From Candidatus Alloenteromonas pullistercoris (GTDB taxonomy: Bacteria; Bacillota_I; Bacilli_A; RFN20; CAG-826): DNA of 54,077 bases. Location of the stretch: NCBI GenBank assembly GCA_017694295.1, contig JADINA010000033.1:1-54077 (forward strand). Reading direction: 5' to 3'. The position numbers and the translations under genes are program-made. Every line of letters starts with the position of its first letter. Position 1 is the first letter of the stretch. Under the pieces are notes generated by a model. That model was not told the DNA's origin and ran no database searches. It saw only the letters and a list, made by a program, of their open reading frames with translations. This document shows positions 30,752 through 38,445 of the stretch, piece after piece.

Positions 30752-31459
30752 ATGAACGGATCAAGCGCGAATAAGGGCCATCCCTACCTTGTCTTGGACT
30801 GCGTTTACCTCCTCTTGCTTTTGCTATGCGCGATCTTGACCGTCAGCATCGATTTCTCCTCCCTCCGACTTGCCTATTCCCTTTTCCTTTTCTTCCTCTT
30901 CGTCGGGCAGTCGCTCCGCCTATTGCCTTATTTATTCGGATTCGCCCCAAGCGAGATAAAGCTCCCGCGCCTATTTGGCTTCTTCCGCCTCCTTGGGCAT
31001 CTGATCGAGGCGATCGGCATCTTTGGCCTCATATATTTGGGCCGCTACCTAAGCGCTGACCTCAAAAGCCTCGTCCCCGATGCCGAGGCGATCGAGGAGG
31101 TGGCCTATCCCAATAGCCTTTACATCTTCATCGGCATGTTCTTCCTCGCCTTCCTCGCCGTATTCCTATTCATCGGCAACAATTCATGGAAGGACGACAA
31201 GCCGAAGCTTTGGGTAAGCCTTTCGCGGTCGCTTTCCCTCTTCGTCCTTTGCTCCCTCGCCTTCGTCCAATACATCCTCATCGACCTCCATTCGACCTTC
31301 TATAGCTCCCTTTCCTATGTCTTCGTTTTTGTTCTCCTTTTCGGGATCGGCAGGCTATTGGCCTCGCTTTTGTCTAGGCGCAACCCCAATTTGCTAGGGT
31401 TATATGGCATCTCGATGATCGGCTGCCTTGGCCTGGCGGCGATCGGCGTCTTAATCTAA
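30752..31459 (+). CDS. Polytopic membrane protein, hypothetical
   Basis: 235 residues with about seven predicted membrane helices spread over the whole length (first at about 12-33, last at about 215-235). There is no recognised family motif. Residues 103-125 form the only sizeable acidic loop (LKSLVPDAEAIEEVAYP). The start at 30752 is chosen as the first ATG after the TATAAT promoter; no clear ribosome site is seen (only GGACTAGTAACC). An inverted repeat ATCGGCG/CGCCGAT (31442-31477) spans the stop codon and may act as a long-loop terminator. Confidence 0.7.
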   Translation: MNGSSANKGHPYLVLDCVYLLLLLLCAILTVSIDFSSLRLAYSLFLFFLFVGQSLRLLPYLFGFAPSEIKLPRLFGFFRLLGHLIEAIGIFGLIYLGRYLSADLKSLVPDAEAIEEVAYPNSLYIFIGMFFLAFLAVFLFIGNNSWKDDKPKLWVSLSRSLSLFVLCSLAFVQYILIDLHSTFYSSLSYVFVFVLLFGIGRLLASLLSRRNPNLLGLYGISMIGCLGLAAIGVLI

Positions 31460-31478
31460 TCCCCTTTAAGCGCCGATT

Positions 31479-31508
31479 TTGCAATGTCACCCCCGTTTTT
31501 GTTATATT
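31479..31508 (+). promoter_or_regulatory. Promoter of the ZIP transporter gene
   Basis: -35 TTGCAA 31479-31484, 18-nt spacer, -10 TATATT 31503-31508. An imperfect repeat GTTCATA-GT-TATAAAC (31525-31540) between promoter and RBS is a possible metal-repressor site. Confidence 0.5.
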
Positions 31509-31556
31509 GATGAAAATGGATTTGTTCATAGTTATAAACGATATTGGAGGGTTGAA

Positions 31557-32348
31557 ATGACGCCTACTTTGATGACGATAATCGGCTTTTGCGTCATTTT
31601 CCTTGCGACTACGGCCGGATCCGCCATGGTGTTTTTCCTCAAAAACGGGATATCCGGAAGGCTTAACACCCTTTTCCTTGGCTTTGCCTCGGGTGTGATG
31701 GTGGCCGCCTCGGTGTGGTCGCTTCTGCTCCCTTCGATTGAGCAGGCGGAGGAGGGGTTTGGGAGGCTTAGCTTCCTGCCTGCCGTCATCGGGTTTCTCC
31801 TTGGTGGGGCCTTTCTCGTCCTCATCGACAAACTCGTTCCCCATATCCATAAGGGGACCAATGAGGAAGAGGGCATCAAAAGCCATTTGGACAAGAAGTC
31901 GAAGCTCTTCCTCGCCGTCACCATCCACAACATCCCCGAGGGGCTCGCGGTCGGGTTGGCCTTTGGGGCGGCCAATTATAGCGGGGCCGATGCGGCCTTC
32001 GTATCCGCGCTTGGCCTCGCCATCGGGATGGCCATCCAGAATTTCCCGGAGGGGGCGGCCGTCTCGCTTCCTTTCTATTCGGCTTCCGGGAGTCGGGGCA
32101 AGGCTTTTCTTTACGGCACTTTAAGCGGGGCGGTCGAGCCGCTTTTCGCCCTTCTTGGCTTTTTCCTAGCCGCCTATGTCTTCGCCGCCCAGCCTTGGCT
32201 GCTTTCCTTCGCCGCCGGGGCGATGATATTCGTGGTAGTCGAGGACCTCATCCCCGACGCCCATCTTTCCGAGCATCCCCATTTCGGCACCTGGGGCGCC
32301 TTGATCGGTTTTGCCCTCATGATGGCCCTCGACGTTGGGCTTGGTTAA
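31557..32348 (+). CDS. ZIP-family divalent metal transporter
   Basis: 263 residues, eight membrane helices expected. The family motifs are clear: HNIPEGLAVGLAFG in TM4 (about residue 123) and QNFPEGAAVSLPF in TM5 (about 161), whose His, Asn, Pro and Glu form the zinc/iron pathway. A cytosolic loop between TM3 and TM4 (HIHKGTNEEEGIKSH) is the usual His-containing variable loop. It most resembles the ZupT/GufA type that imports Zn2+ and other divalent ions. TTGGAGGG precedes the ATG at 31557. Confidence 0.92.
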   Translation: MTPTLMTIIGFCVIFLATTAGSAMVFFLKNGISGRLNTLFLGFASGVMVAASVWSLLLPSIEQAEEGFGRLSFLPAVIGFLLGGAFLVLIDKLVPHIHKGTNEEEGIKSHLDKKSKLFLAVTIHNIPEGLAVGLAFGAANYSGADAAFVSALGLAIGMAIQNFPEGAAVSLPFYSASGSRGKAFLYGTLSGAVEPLFALLGFFLAAYVFAAQPWLLSFAAGAMIFVVVEDLIPDAHLSEHPHFGTWGALIGFALMMALDVGLG

Positions 32349-32628
32349 GAAAAGGCCTCTATTTCCCGTTGACCATAAAACCCATAAATGGCGAAACCCC
32401 TTTTGGCCTTTATTCAGCAAAAAAAGAAGCGGGGCTTCCCGAGTTGTTCATGACGGCTTTTCGCCGTCTTTACGTGGCATGTCTTTGATGCAATCTCGAG
32501 AGTCAACCGCTTCTGCGATTGATCTTCAAACATAGTTATGAAGCGGCCTCGATTTTCCATCTAGCGTGACGCCGTATTCTCGGTTGACCTTTTTTGGAGA
32601 AAAATGATTCGTCCATTGGCGAGATACT
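32349..32628. other. AT-rich stretch downstream of the antitoxin
   Basis: About 280 nt. On the minus strand a 23-codon frame starts as ATGA on the antitoxin stop and ends early; a further 49-codon frame then runs into the terminator at 32419. Neither resembles a RelE/YafQ toxin. A hairpin GACGGC/GCCGTC lies at 32452-32468. Confidence 0.5.
32419..32438 (-). terminator. Minus-strand terminator downstream of relB
   Basis: Minus-strand stem GAAGC-CCC-GCTTC followed by TTTTTTTG. It ends a transcript that would run about 190 nt beyond the antitoxin stop. Confidence 0.7.
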
Positions 32629-32886
32629 TCATTTTCCTAGTTCTTGGTAGGCTATCTTATTTTCATCAAGGAATTTATTTGAAATCCTCTCCACTTCCGC
32701 GTTTGTTGCAGCTTTGGCTCGATCTTGGCGAAGGCTGATGTCGAAAGGGATTCTTTTTTCGCGTACAGCTTGTTGGGCAAAAACCGTGACGGCGGTTGTA
32801 AATGACATGCCCAATTGGCGAAAGAGGTCATCCGCCTCTTTCTTCAAATCCCTATCCATGCGAATGGTTACATTGATATTTGCCAT
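32629..32886 (-). CDS. RelB/DinJ-family antitoxin (orphan)
   Basis: 85 residues matching the RelB/DinJ antitoxins: MANINVTIRMDRDLKKEAD forms the ribbon-helix-helix start, and QQAVREKRIPFDI is the conserved motif just before the toxin-binding tail. Such proteins repress their own operon and neutralise a RelE/YafQ ribonuclease. No toxin gene is recognisable on either side. The gene and surroundings are AT-rich compared with the rest, consistent with transfer. AAGGAGGT precedes the ATG, and a palindrome lies just upstream. Confidence 0.85.
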   Translation of the reverse strand: MANINVTIRMDRDLKKEADDLFRQLGMSFTTAVTVFAQQAVREKRIPFDISLRQDRAKAATNAEVERISNKFLDENKIAYQELGK

Positions 32887-32912
32887 ATATGCGTTGACCT
32901 CCTTGCATTATT

Positions 32913-32926
32913 GAATTATTTAATTC
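32913..32926. promoter_or_regulatory. Palindrome upstream of relB, likely operator
   Basis: GAATTA-TT-TAATTC, perfect 6+2+6, placed 27-40 nt before the antitoxin ATG, where ribbon-helix-helix antitoxins normally bind. Confidence 0.55.
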
Positions 32927-33005
32927 GCACATAATTTTAAATAAGAATTGTTAATCTTCCAAAGTGGATGGGAGGTGGAAACAAATAACCGGATAACTGC
33001 GCCGG

Positions 33006-33045
33006 ACCCCCCGGGGGTATTGAAACCTCGCGCGCGAGGTAATAC
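33006..33045 (+). promoter_or_regulatory. Twin GC palindromes and -10 upstream of the Sel1 gene
   Basis: ACCCCC-C-GGGGGT (33006-33018) and CCTCGCG-CGCGAGG (33026-33039) are perfect palindromes. TAATAC (33040-33045) directly abuts the second and is a plausible -10, giving a start near 33052, only about 6 nt before the ATG. Confidence 0.5.
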
Positions 33046-33057
33046 ACTTCCCTCGCA

Positions 33058-34416
33058 ATGAATTCGCTTAAGCACAAACAAAAGGACATAGCCCCGAAGC
33101 CCCATCTTGCGGAAGGGGAGCTGAAGGCCTATTTGGACCATACAAGCGACAACGAGCTTGAGATCCTTTCCTCCTCGAAAGTCGGCTGCCTTTCCTGCGG
33201 GGCCGTCTATTCAGCCCGCGACGTCCACGATTGGGCCGATGAAGGCGGGAAGATGAAAGCCGTCTGCGCCCATTGCGGGCTCCCGACCGTCGTCGGGGAC
33301 GCATCGGGGCTCAAAATCGACAAAAAATCCTTGGACCGCCTCCGCCGGCAGCCCGGCTACAAAGCCTTCGACGAAAGCAACATCGAGGCCATCCGCGACT
33401 TCTGCGCTCGCTACGCCGAGGGGAAGATCGCCGAGGACGCCAAAAACGAGGAGCTTTTCCTTTTCTACTGCCAAAAGCTTTGCAAGCAGCACGACCCGAT
33501 CGCCATCATGGACCTCGCCGATTTCTATATGCGCGGCGGGATGTCCGGAAAGCCCGATTACGACAAGGCATTAAGCTATTACGAGCTCCCCGAGGTCGCC
33601 TATAGCCCCCTCTCCCTCATCAACAAGGCCATCATCTTCAAAAGGGGATCGGCCAAGCGCAAGCCCAACATCGCCAAATGCTGCGATTCCCTTGAAAAGG
33701 CGGCTTTATTGGGCTCGGTCAAGGCCCGTTACATGCTTTCCGACCTCTACACCGTCGGCGATGGCAAGCGGGAGGACCCCTTCTTCGCCTTCTCGCTTTT
33801 GGAATCCTGCTACAACTTCGCCTATCCGGTTTATCTGAAGAAGGGCTTCGACCCCGACGCCGATTTGGGCGAGATCGCCATCCGCCTCATGCAGCATTAC
33901 TATTACGGCATCGGGACGCCGGTGGACATGGACGCGGCTTTGGCCTTCGCCATGGTCTTCACCTTCTGCCTCGCTTTGAACAAAGGCGAATACTGCGACG
34001 CCGTCCTCGACGAGGTCGACGCCATCCTCTCCGACGTCTCCAAGAAAAGGGGCTACACCTTCGGCGAGCTCGTCCAGGATTACGACACCTTCAACGATTC
34101 GCTCTACCTCATGCCCGAATCGATGCTCAAGCACATCGGCAAGCTCGATTTCAACCAGAAGGAGGGCACGCTTTCGTTTTCCCTCAATTGCCTTTCCCCC
34201 TTCCTGCTCGTCGATTTGGCCAATTTGTCTGTCAAGCGGGTCAACAAAGGGGCGACATTCGTCTTCGACCGCGTCGCCTCCATCCAAATCCAGGAGCCCC
34301 GGACGCCCGTTTCCTTCAACTACTCGATCGCCGAGGATGGGAGCCTTTCCTTTTATCGGCTCGACGAGGATGATCCAATCGCCACCATCTATTTCAAAAA
34401 GGATGGCGAGCAATGA
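33058..34416 (+). CDS. Zinc-ribbon and Sel1/TPR-like repeat protein
   Basis: 452 residues. A zinc ribbon near the N-terminus uses CLSC (Cys44/47) and CAHC (Cys70/73). Residues about 140-320 are Sel1-like helical repeats (DPIAIMDLADFYMRGG; VKARYMLSDLYTVGDGK; IAIRLMQHYYYGIGTPVD). A C-terminal beta-rich domain (about 370-452) has no assigned family. Sel1 repeats scaffold protein complexes. The gene is coupled (ATGA) to a two-gene ABC exporter, suggesting it assists or regulates that exporter. No Shine-Dalgarno is evident before the ATG. Confidence 0.75.
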   Translation: MNSLKHKQKDIAPKPHLAEGELKAYLDHTSDNELEILSSSKVGCLSCGAVYSARDVHDWADEGGKMKAVCAHCGLPTVVGDASGLKIDKKSLDRLRRQPGYKAFDESNIEAIRDFCARYAEGKIAEDAKNEELFLFYCQKLCKQHDPIAIMDLADFYMRGGMSGKPDYDKALSYYELPEVAYSPLSLINKAIIFKRGSAKRKPNIAKCCDSLEKAALLGSVKARYMLSDLYTVGDGKREDPFFAFSLLESCYNFAYPVYLKKGFDPDADLGEIAIRLMQHYYYGIGTPVDMDAALAFAMVFTFCLALNKGEYCDAVLDEVDAILSDVSKKRGYTFGELVQDYDTFNDSLYLMPESMLKHIGKLDFNQKEGTLSFSLNCLSPFLLVDLANLSVKRVNKGATFVFDRVASIQIQEPRTPVSFNYSIAEDGSLSFYRLDEDDPIATIYFKKDGEQ

Positions 34417-36140
34417 CCTCGCTCTCCCCTTTGAAAAAGCATCGCTTCGCCGTTTTGGCTGCCCCGTCTTTGAAGGTCGTCGAATGCGTTTGCGAGCTCA
34501 TCGTCCCCTTTTTGGTGAAAACCATCATCGACGAGGGGCTTAGCGAGGACGGGTCGCGTTATGGGGACGTCGGCTATATCGTCTCCATCGCCCTCATCGT
34601 CCTCGCCTTAAGCGTCCTGGGCTTTCTCGCCACCATGGTCACCCAATATGTCGCCTCGCGCGTCTCAACCGATTATGGCTATGAGCTTCGCAGGGAGGTT
34701 TACCGCCAATTCGGGTCGCTTTCCTCAAGCCAGATAAACGATTACGGCCGTTCCAAGGCCCTTAACCTCCTCAGCTCCGATTCCTTTTCATTGCAAAACG
34801 GCGTCTTCATGTTCATGCGGTTGCTCGTCAGGGCGCCTTTCCTCACCATCGGCTCGATCGTCATGTCCTTCGTCTTGAACGTCTATGCCGGGATCGCCGT
34901 GCTTTCCGCCTTGCTTTTGTGCGCGCTTACCGTCGCCATCGTCATGGCCAAGACCCCGAAAGGCTATGTTGCAGTCCAATCCGGATTAGACGAGCTCACC
35001 AGTTTAGGCGAAGACGGCGTCATGGGCGCAAGGGTGATCAGGACCTTCAACCTGCAGGAAAAATCCAAAGCCGAATTCGCCGCGAAAAGCGAGGAATACA
35101 AAAGGAGGAGCGATTCCCTTTCCTTGGTCAACGCCATCGTAAACCCCCTGACCTTCGGGCTGGTGAACCTCGCCATCGTCGCCGTTTTCTACCTGGGTTC
35201 ATATCAGTTTTCATTCTCTGGCCTCTCCTCGGGCTCGATCGTCGCCATCGTCTCCTTGCTCACCCAGGCTTTGACCGCCCTCATTCAGTTCAGCCGCCTT
35301 GTGACCTCGCTTTCGAAGGCCTTCGCCAGCAAAAGGAGGCTTGACGGCTTCCTGGCCTTGGAAAATTGCCTTAAGGACGGGGAAAGGGACTTGCCTGAAG
35401 TCCAACAGGGGGAAACCCTAATCGAGGCCAAGGGCGTAAGCCTAAGCTATGGCGGGGAATCCAATGCCGTCGATCGCGTCGACTTCCTCCTTCGCAAAGG
35501 CGAAAGGATCGGGATACTAGGGGGGACGGGCTCAGGCAAATCGAGCCTGCTCTCGCTTCTTCTTCGCTTCAATGACCCCAGCGAAGGTGAGCTTTGTTTT
35601 GGCGGAATCCCTTATGCCGAACTCAATTCCGATGACATCCGCGCCCAAATAGCCATCGTCTTCCAAAAGCCCCAGATATTCGAGGGGACGGTTTATTCCA
35701 ACGTCGCCTTAAGCGACCCGGAGATGGGGGAGGAGCGGGTCAATTGGGCTTTGGAGCAGGCGCTTTGCACCGAATTCGCCTCTTCTTACGAAGACGGGAT
35801 GAGCCACCACATCGAGGAAGGCGGGTCCAACCTCTCGGGCGGGCAAAGGCAAAGGATATTGATCGCCCGGGCCTTGGCCTCGCGCCGGAGCATCCTCATC
35901 CTCGACGATTCCACAAGCGCCCTCGACTACAAATCGGATTTGCTCATAAGGCAAAACATCGCCGCCATAAAGGGGATATCGACCATCATCGTCTCCCAGC
36001 GGGCGACTTCGATAAAAGACTGCGACCGCATATACGTCTTCGACAAGGGGGCGATAGTCGGGGTCGGGACGAATGAGGAGCTATTGGAAAGCTGCCCGAT
36101 ATACCGCGAGACGCTTCAAGCCCAGGTGGACCAAAGATGA
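34413..36140 (+). CDS. ABC exporter half-transporter A (degenerate ATP site)
   Basis: 575 residues: six-helix type IV exporter domain (about 1-320) and an ATPase domain (about 335-575). Walker A is GGTGSGKSS, the signature is canonical LSGGQRQRILIARAL, but Walker B ends LILDDSTSALD with Asp instead of the catalytic Glu, and the H-loop reads VSQRATS with Gln in place of His. This is the pattern of the inactive-site subunit in heterodimers such as TM287/288 or BmrCD. ATGA overlaps couple it to the gene on each side. The substrate (drug, peptide or lipid) is not predictable. Confidence 0.93.
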   Translation: MTSLSPLKKHRFAVLAAPSLKVVECVCELIVPFLVKTIIDEGLSEDGSRYGDVGYIVSIALIVLALSVLGFLATMVTQYVASRVSTDYGYELRREVYRQFGSLSSSQINDYGRSKALNLLSSDSFSLQNGVFMFMRLLVRAPFLTIGSIVMSFVLNVYAGIAVLSALLLCALTVAIVMAKTPKGYVAVQSGLDELTSLGEDGVMGARVIRTFNLQEKSKAEFAAKSEEYKRRSDSLSLVNAIVNPLTFGLVNLAIVAVFYLGSYQFSFSGLSSGSIVAIVSLLTQALTALIQFSRLVTSLSKAFASKRRLDGFLALENCLKDGERDLPEVQQGETLIEAKGVSLSYGGESNAVDRVDFLLRKGERIGILGGTGSGKSSLLSLLLRFNDPSEGELCFGGIPYAELNSDDIRAQIAIVFQKPQIFEGTVYSNVALSDPEMGEERVNWALEQALCTEFASSYEDGMSHHIEEGGSNLSGGQRQRILIARALASRRSILILDDSTSALDYKSDLLIRQNIAAIKGISTIIVSQRATSIKDCDRIYVFDKGAIVGVGTNEELLESCPIYRETLQAQVDQR

Positions 36141-37861
36141 AAAGGAAGAGAATCGCCTTGATTTTGCCCTATCTTAAGGGCTCGTATGGGCTGTCTTTGG
36201 CTTGCTTGCTTTTCGCGACCCTCTCGGTTGGGGCGAAGATGGCCATCCCCTTCCTCACCGGCATGGCGATCGACCACCTTGAGGAGGGGAACTTCGACAT
36301 CGCCTATTTGCTTTTCGCCTGCCTTGGGCTATTGCTCGTCGGCTCTTTATTCCGTTACCTATTCGACATGTCGCTTTCCTTCCTTGGCAATAGGGTGGTC
36401 AAGAAAATGCGCGATGAGCTCTATGGCAAATACCTCCGCGCCCCGATTTCCTATATTGACTCCTCCTCCCATGGCGATTTGATCCAGCGGCTAATCGCCG
36501 ACGTGGAAAACGTCCAAACCGGCCTCATCACCGGGGCTGGGGCCCTATTTGAGGGCGTCATCATGATCGTCGCCACCTTGGCGTTTATGTTTTACCTCCA
36601 TTACCTATTGGCATTGCTCGTCGTCTTGTTGACCCCGATATCGGTGGTGGTCAGCAAATTCATCTCAAGCCGGAATAAGCGCTACTTCGCCACCCAAAGC
36701 AAGAAGCGGGGCGTGCTTAACGCCAACGGGCTCGAAAGCATGAACAACCTCGAATCCATAAAGGCCTATGGGCTCTCAGCTAGGCGCGAAAAGGAGCTCG
36801 AGGAGGTTAATCTGGCGGTTACGGACGCCAACTTCAAAGCCTCCTTCGCCGCCTCCTGGATCAACCCCGGGACCAGGTTGGTCAATAACCTCATTTACGG
36901 CCTCGTCATCCTGGTTGGGGCCTATTTGGTCATAGCCGAGGTCGACCTTGGGGTCGCCTTCTCGGTCGGGGCGCTTTCCTCCTTTTTGACCTACGCCCTC
37001 CAGTACATGACGCCATTTAACGAAATCGCCGACGCCGCGAGCGATGTCTTCTACGCCCTAACCTCGCTTTATAGGATCGATGAGGCGCTTTCTTCGCCCG
37101 ATGACCTTGACGAAGGCAAAAAGGAAATAGATGGCTCCATCGATTCGCTTGAGGCCAAAGGCATCGATTTTTCCTACGCCCCGGGGCAAAAGATCATCTC
37201 CAACTTCAACCTCGACGTCTACAAAGGCCATAAAATCGCCTTGGTCGGGCCCACCGGATGCGGCAAGACGACCGTCATCAATCTATTGATGCGCTTCTAC
37301 GACGCCGATAAAGGCGGGTTTTATTTCAACGGCATCGATTCCCGCGAGCTTTCGAAAAAAATGATGCGCAGCCACATCGGCATGGTCCTCCAGGATAGCT
37401 ATCTGAAGCATGGCACCGTCAGGGAGAACATCGCCCTCGCCCGCCCCGAAAGCAGCTTCGAGGAAGTGGTGGAGGCCGCCAAAAAGGCCAGGGCCGACGA
37501 CTTCATCCGCCGGCTACCGCAAGGCTATGACACGGTGGTTGGCAATAATAGCGGACTCTCGATGGGGGAGAAGCAGCTTCTTTGCGTCGCCCGCATCATC
37601 CTCGACGCCCCGGAGATCGTCTTGCTCGACGAGGCGACCTCCAACATCGACTTGCTCACCGAGCTACGGCTTTCCAAGGCCTTCGATGAGCTTATGAAGG
37701 GGAAGACGAGCTTAGTCGTCGCCCACCGCCTCTCGACCATCAAAAACGCCGATTACATCCTCGTCATGAAAAAAGGGGAGATCGTCGAATCCGGAAATTT
37801 CCAGGAGCTTATGGAGCTAAACGGCTTCTTCGCCGAGCTTTATAATTCCCAGCTTTCCTAA
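36137..37861 (+). CDS. ABC exporter half-transporter B (catalytic ATP site)
   Basis: 574 residues, partner of the previous gene. A six-helix membrane domain is followed by an ATPase domain with Walker A GPTGCGKTT, a degenerate signature LSMGEKQLL (normally LSGGQ), Walker B VLLDEATSNID with the catalytic Glu, and H-loop VAHRLST. Its Walker residues plus subunit A's LSGGQ give the single active site; the other site is degenerate on both sides, a clean heterodimer. The stop shares CTAA with the convergent GNAT gene. Confidence 0.93.
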   Translation: MKRKRIALILPYLKGSYGLSLACLLFATLSVGAKMAIPFLTGMAIDHLEEGNFDIAYLLFACLGLLLVGSLFRYLFDMSLSFLGNRVVKKMRDELYGKYLRAPISYIDSSSHGDLIQRLIADVENVQTGLITGAGALFEGVIMIVATLAFMFYLHYLLALLVVLLTPISVVVSKFISSRNKRYFATQSKKRGVLNANGLESMNNLESIKAYGLSARREKELEEVNLAVTDANFKASFAASWINPGTRLVNNLIYGLVILVGAYLVIAEVDLGVAFSVGALSSFLTYALQYMTPFNEIADAASDVFYALTSLYRIDEALSSPDDLDEGKKEIDGSIDSLEAKGIDFSYAPGQKIISNFNLDVYKGHKIALVGPTGCGKTTVINLLMRFYDADKGGFYFNGIDSRELSKKMMRSHIGMVLQDSYLKHGTVRENIALARPESSFEEVVEAAKKARADDFIRRLPQGYDTVVGNNSGLSMGEKQLLCVARIILDAPEIVLLDEATSNIDLLTELRLSKAFDELMKGKTSLVVAHRLSTIKNADYILVMKKGEIVESGNFQELMELNGFFAELYNSQLS

Positions 37862-38391
37862 AATAGACTTTCCGAGCATAGGCCTGTTTTCCTAAACGGC
37901 TTAGCCATCAGCATCAGCGTCTTGTCGGGGAAATCGAGGTCGGTCCCTTCGTCGACGATGAAATAGCCTAGCGAGGAAAAGAAGGACAAAGCCGGTTTAT
38001 TGAAACGGGAAAGGAGGGCGAAATAGCTTCCCTTCCCGAAATAGGAGAGCAAGCCGTTATGGAAGTCGCGGCCTTTATGGCGCCTCCAATAGGCCGGATC
38101 GATGACAAAGGCGTTGAATAAGACGATCCTTTCCCCCGAATAGGAGATTTTCTCAAGCAGGGCCGTCGTCTTCGCCGCGGCATTCGTTTTGAATAGGGGT
38201 TCAAGCGAGTTCGATGCGTCGGCCACCCCGATTAACCTGGCCCCGTCTGCGTAGACGTAAAGCCCGTCCCCTGGCTTGTAATAATGGGAAAAGGGCGGGA
38301 GGCCATCGTATCCCATCCCCTTTTCCGCCCTTCCGAGGAGCTTTTGCACGTTGGGGAGGTCGCTATCCTTCGCTTTGCGCAATCTTTCCAT
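37858..38391 (-). CDS. GNAT-like N-acetyltransferase
   Basis: 177 residues resembling the GNAT fold: an N-terminal MERLRKAKDSDLPNVQKLL start (typical 'lR-a---Dl--i--l'), a central LYVYADGARLIGVADAS strand pair, and FVIDPAYWRRHKGRDFHNGLL, where the acetyl-CoA pyrophosphate loop normally reads Q/RxxGxG/A. That loop is only partly conserved (RRHKGRD), so activity is uncertain. FSSLGYFIVDEG near the end is the common C-terminal strand. The substrate is unknown. It has its own minus-strand TACAAT near 38428-38423. Confidence 0.7.
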   Translation of the reverse strand: MERLRKAKDSDLPNVQKLLGRAEKGMGYDGLPPFSHYYKPGDGLYVYADGARLIGVADASNSLEPLFKTNAAAKTTALLEKISYSGERIVLFNAFVIDPAYWRRHKGRDFHNGLLSYFGKGSYFALLSRFNKPALSFFSSLGYFIVDEGTDLDFPDKTLMLMAKPFRKTGLCSESLF

Positions 38392-38445
38392 AAATGCCTT
38401 GCCTAATTGCCCGCTTCGCCTTATTGTAGCGCAAGAGGCAAACGG

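Noticed and set aside
32421-32627. Two small frames after relB as a truncated toxin
   Set aside because: Neither shows RelE/YafQ features; kept only as an open question.
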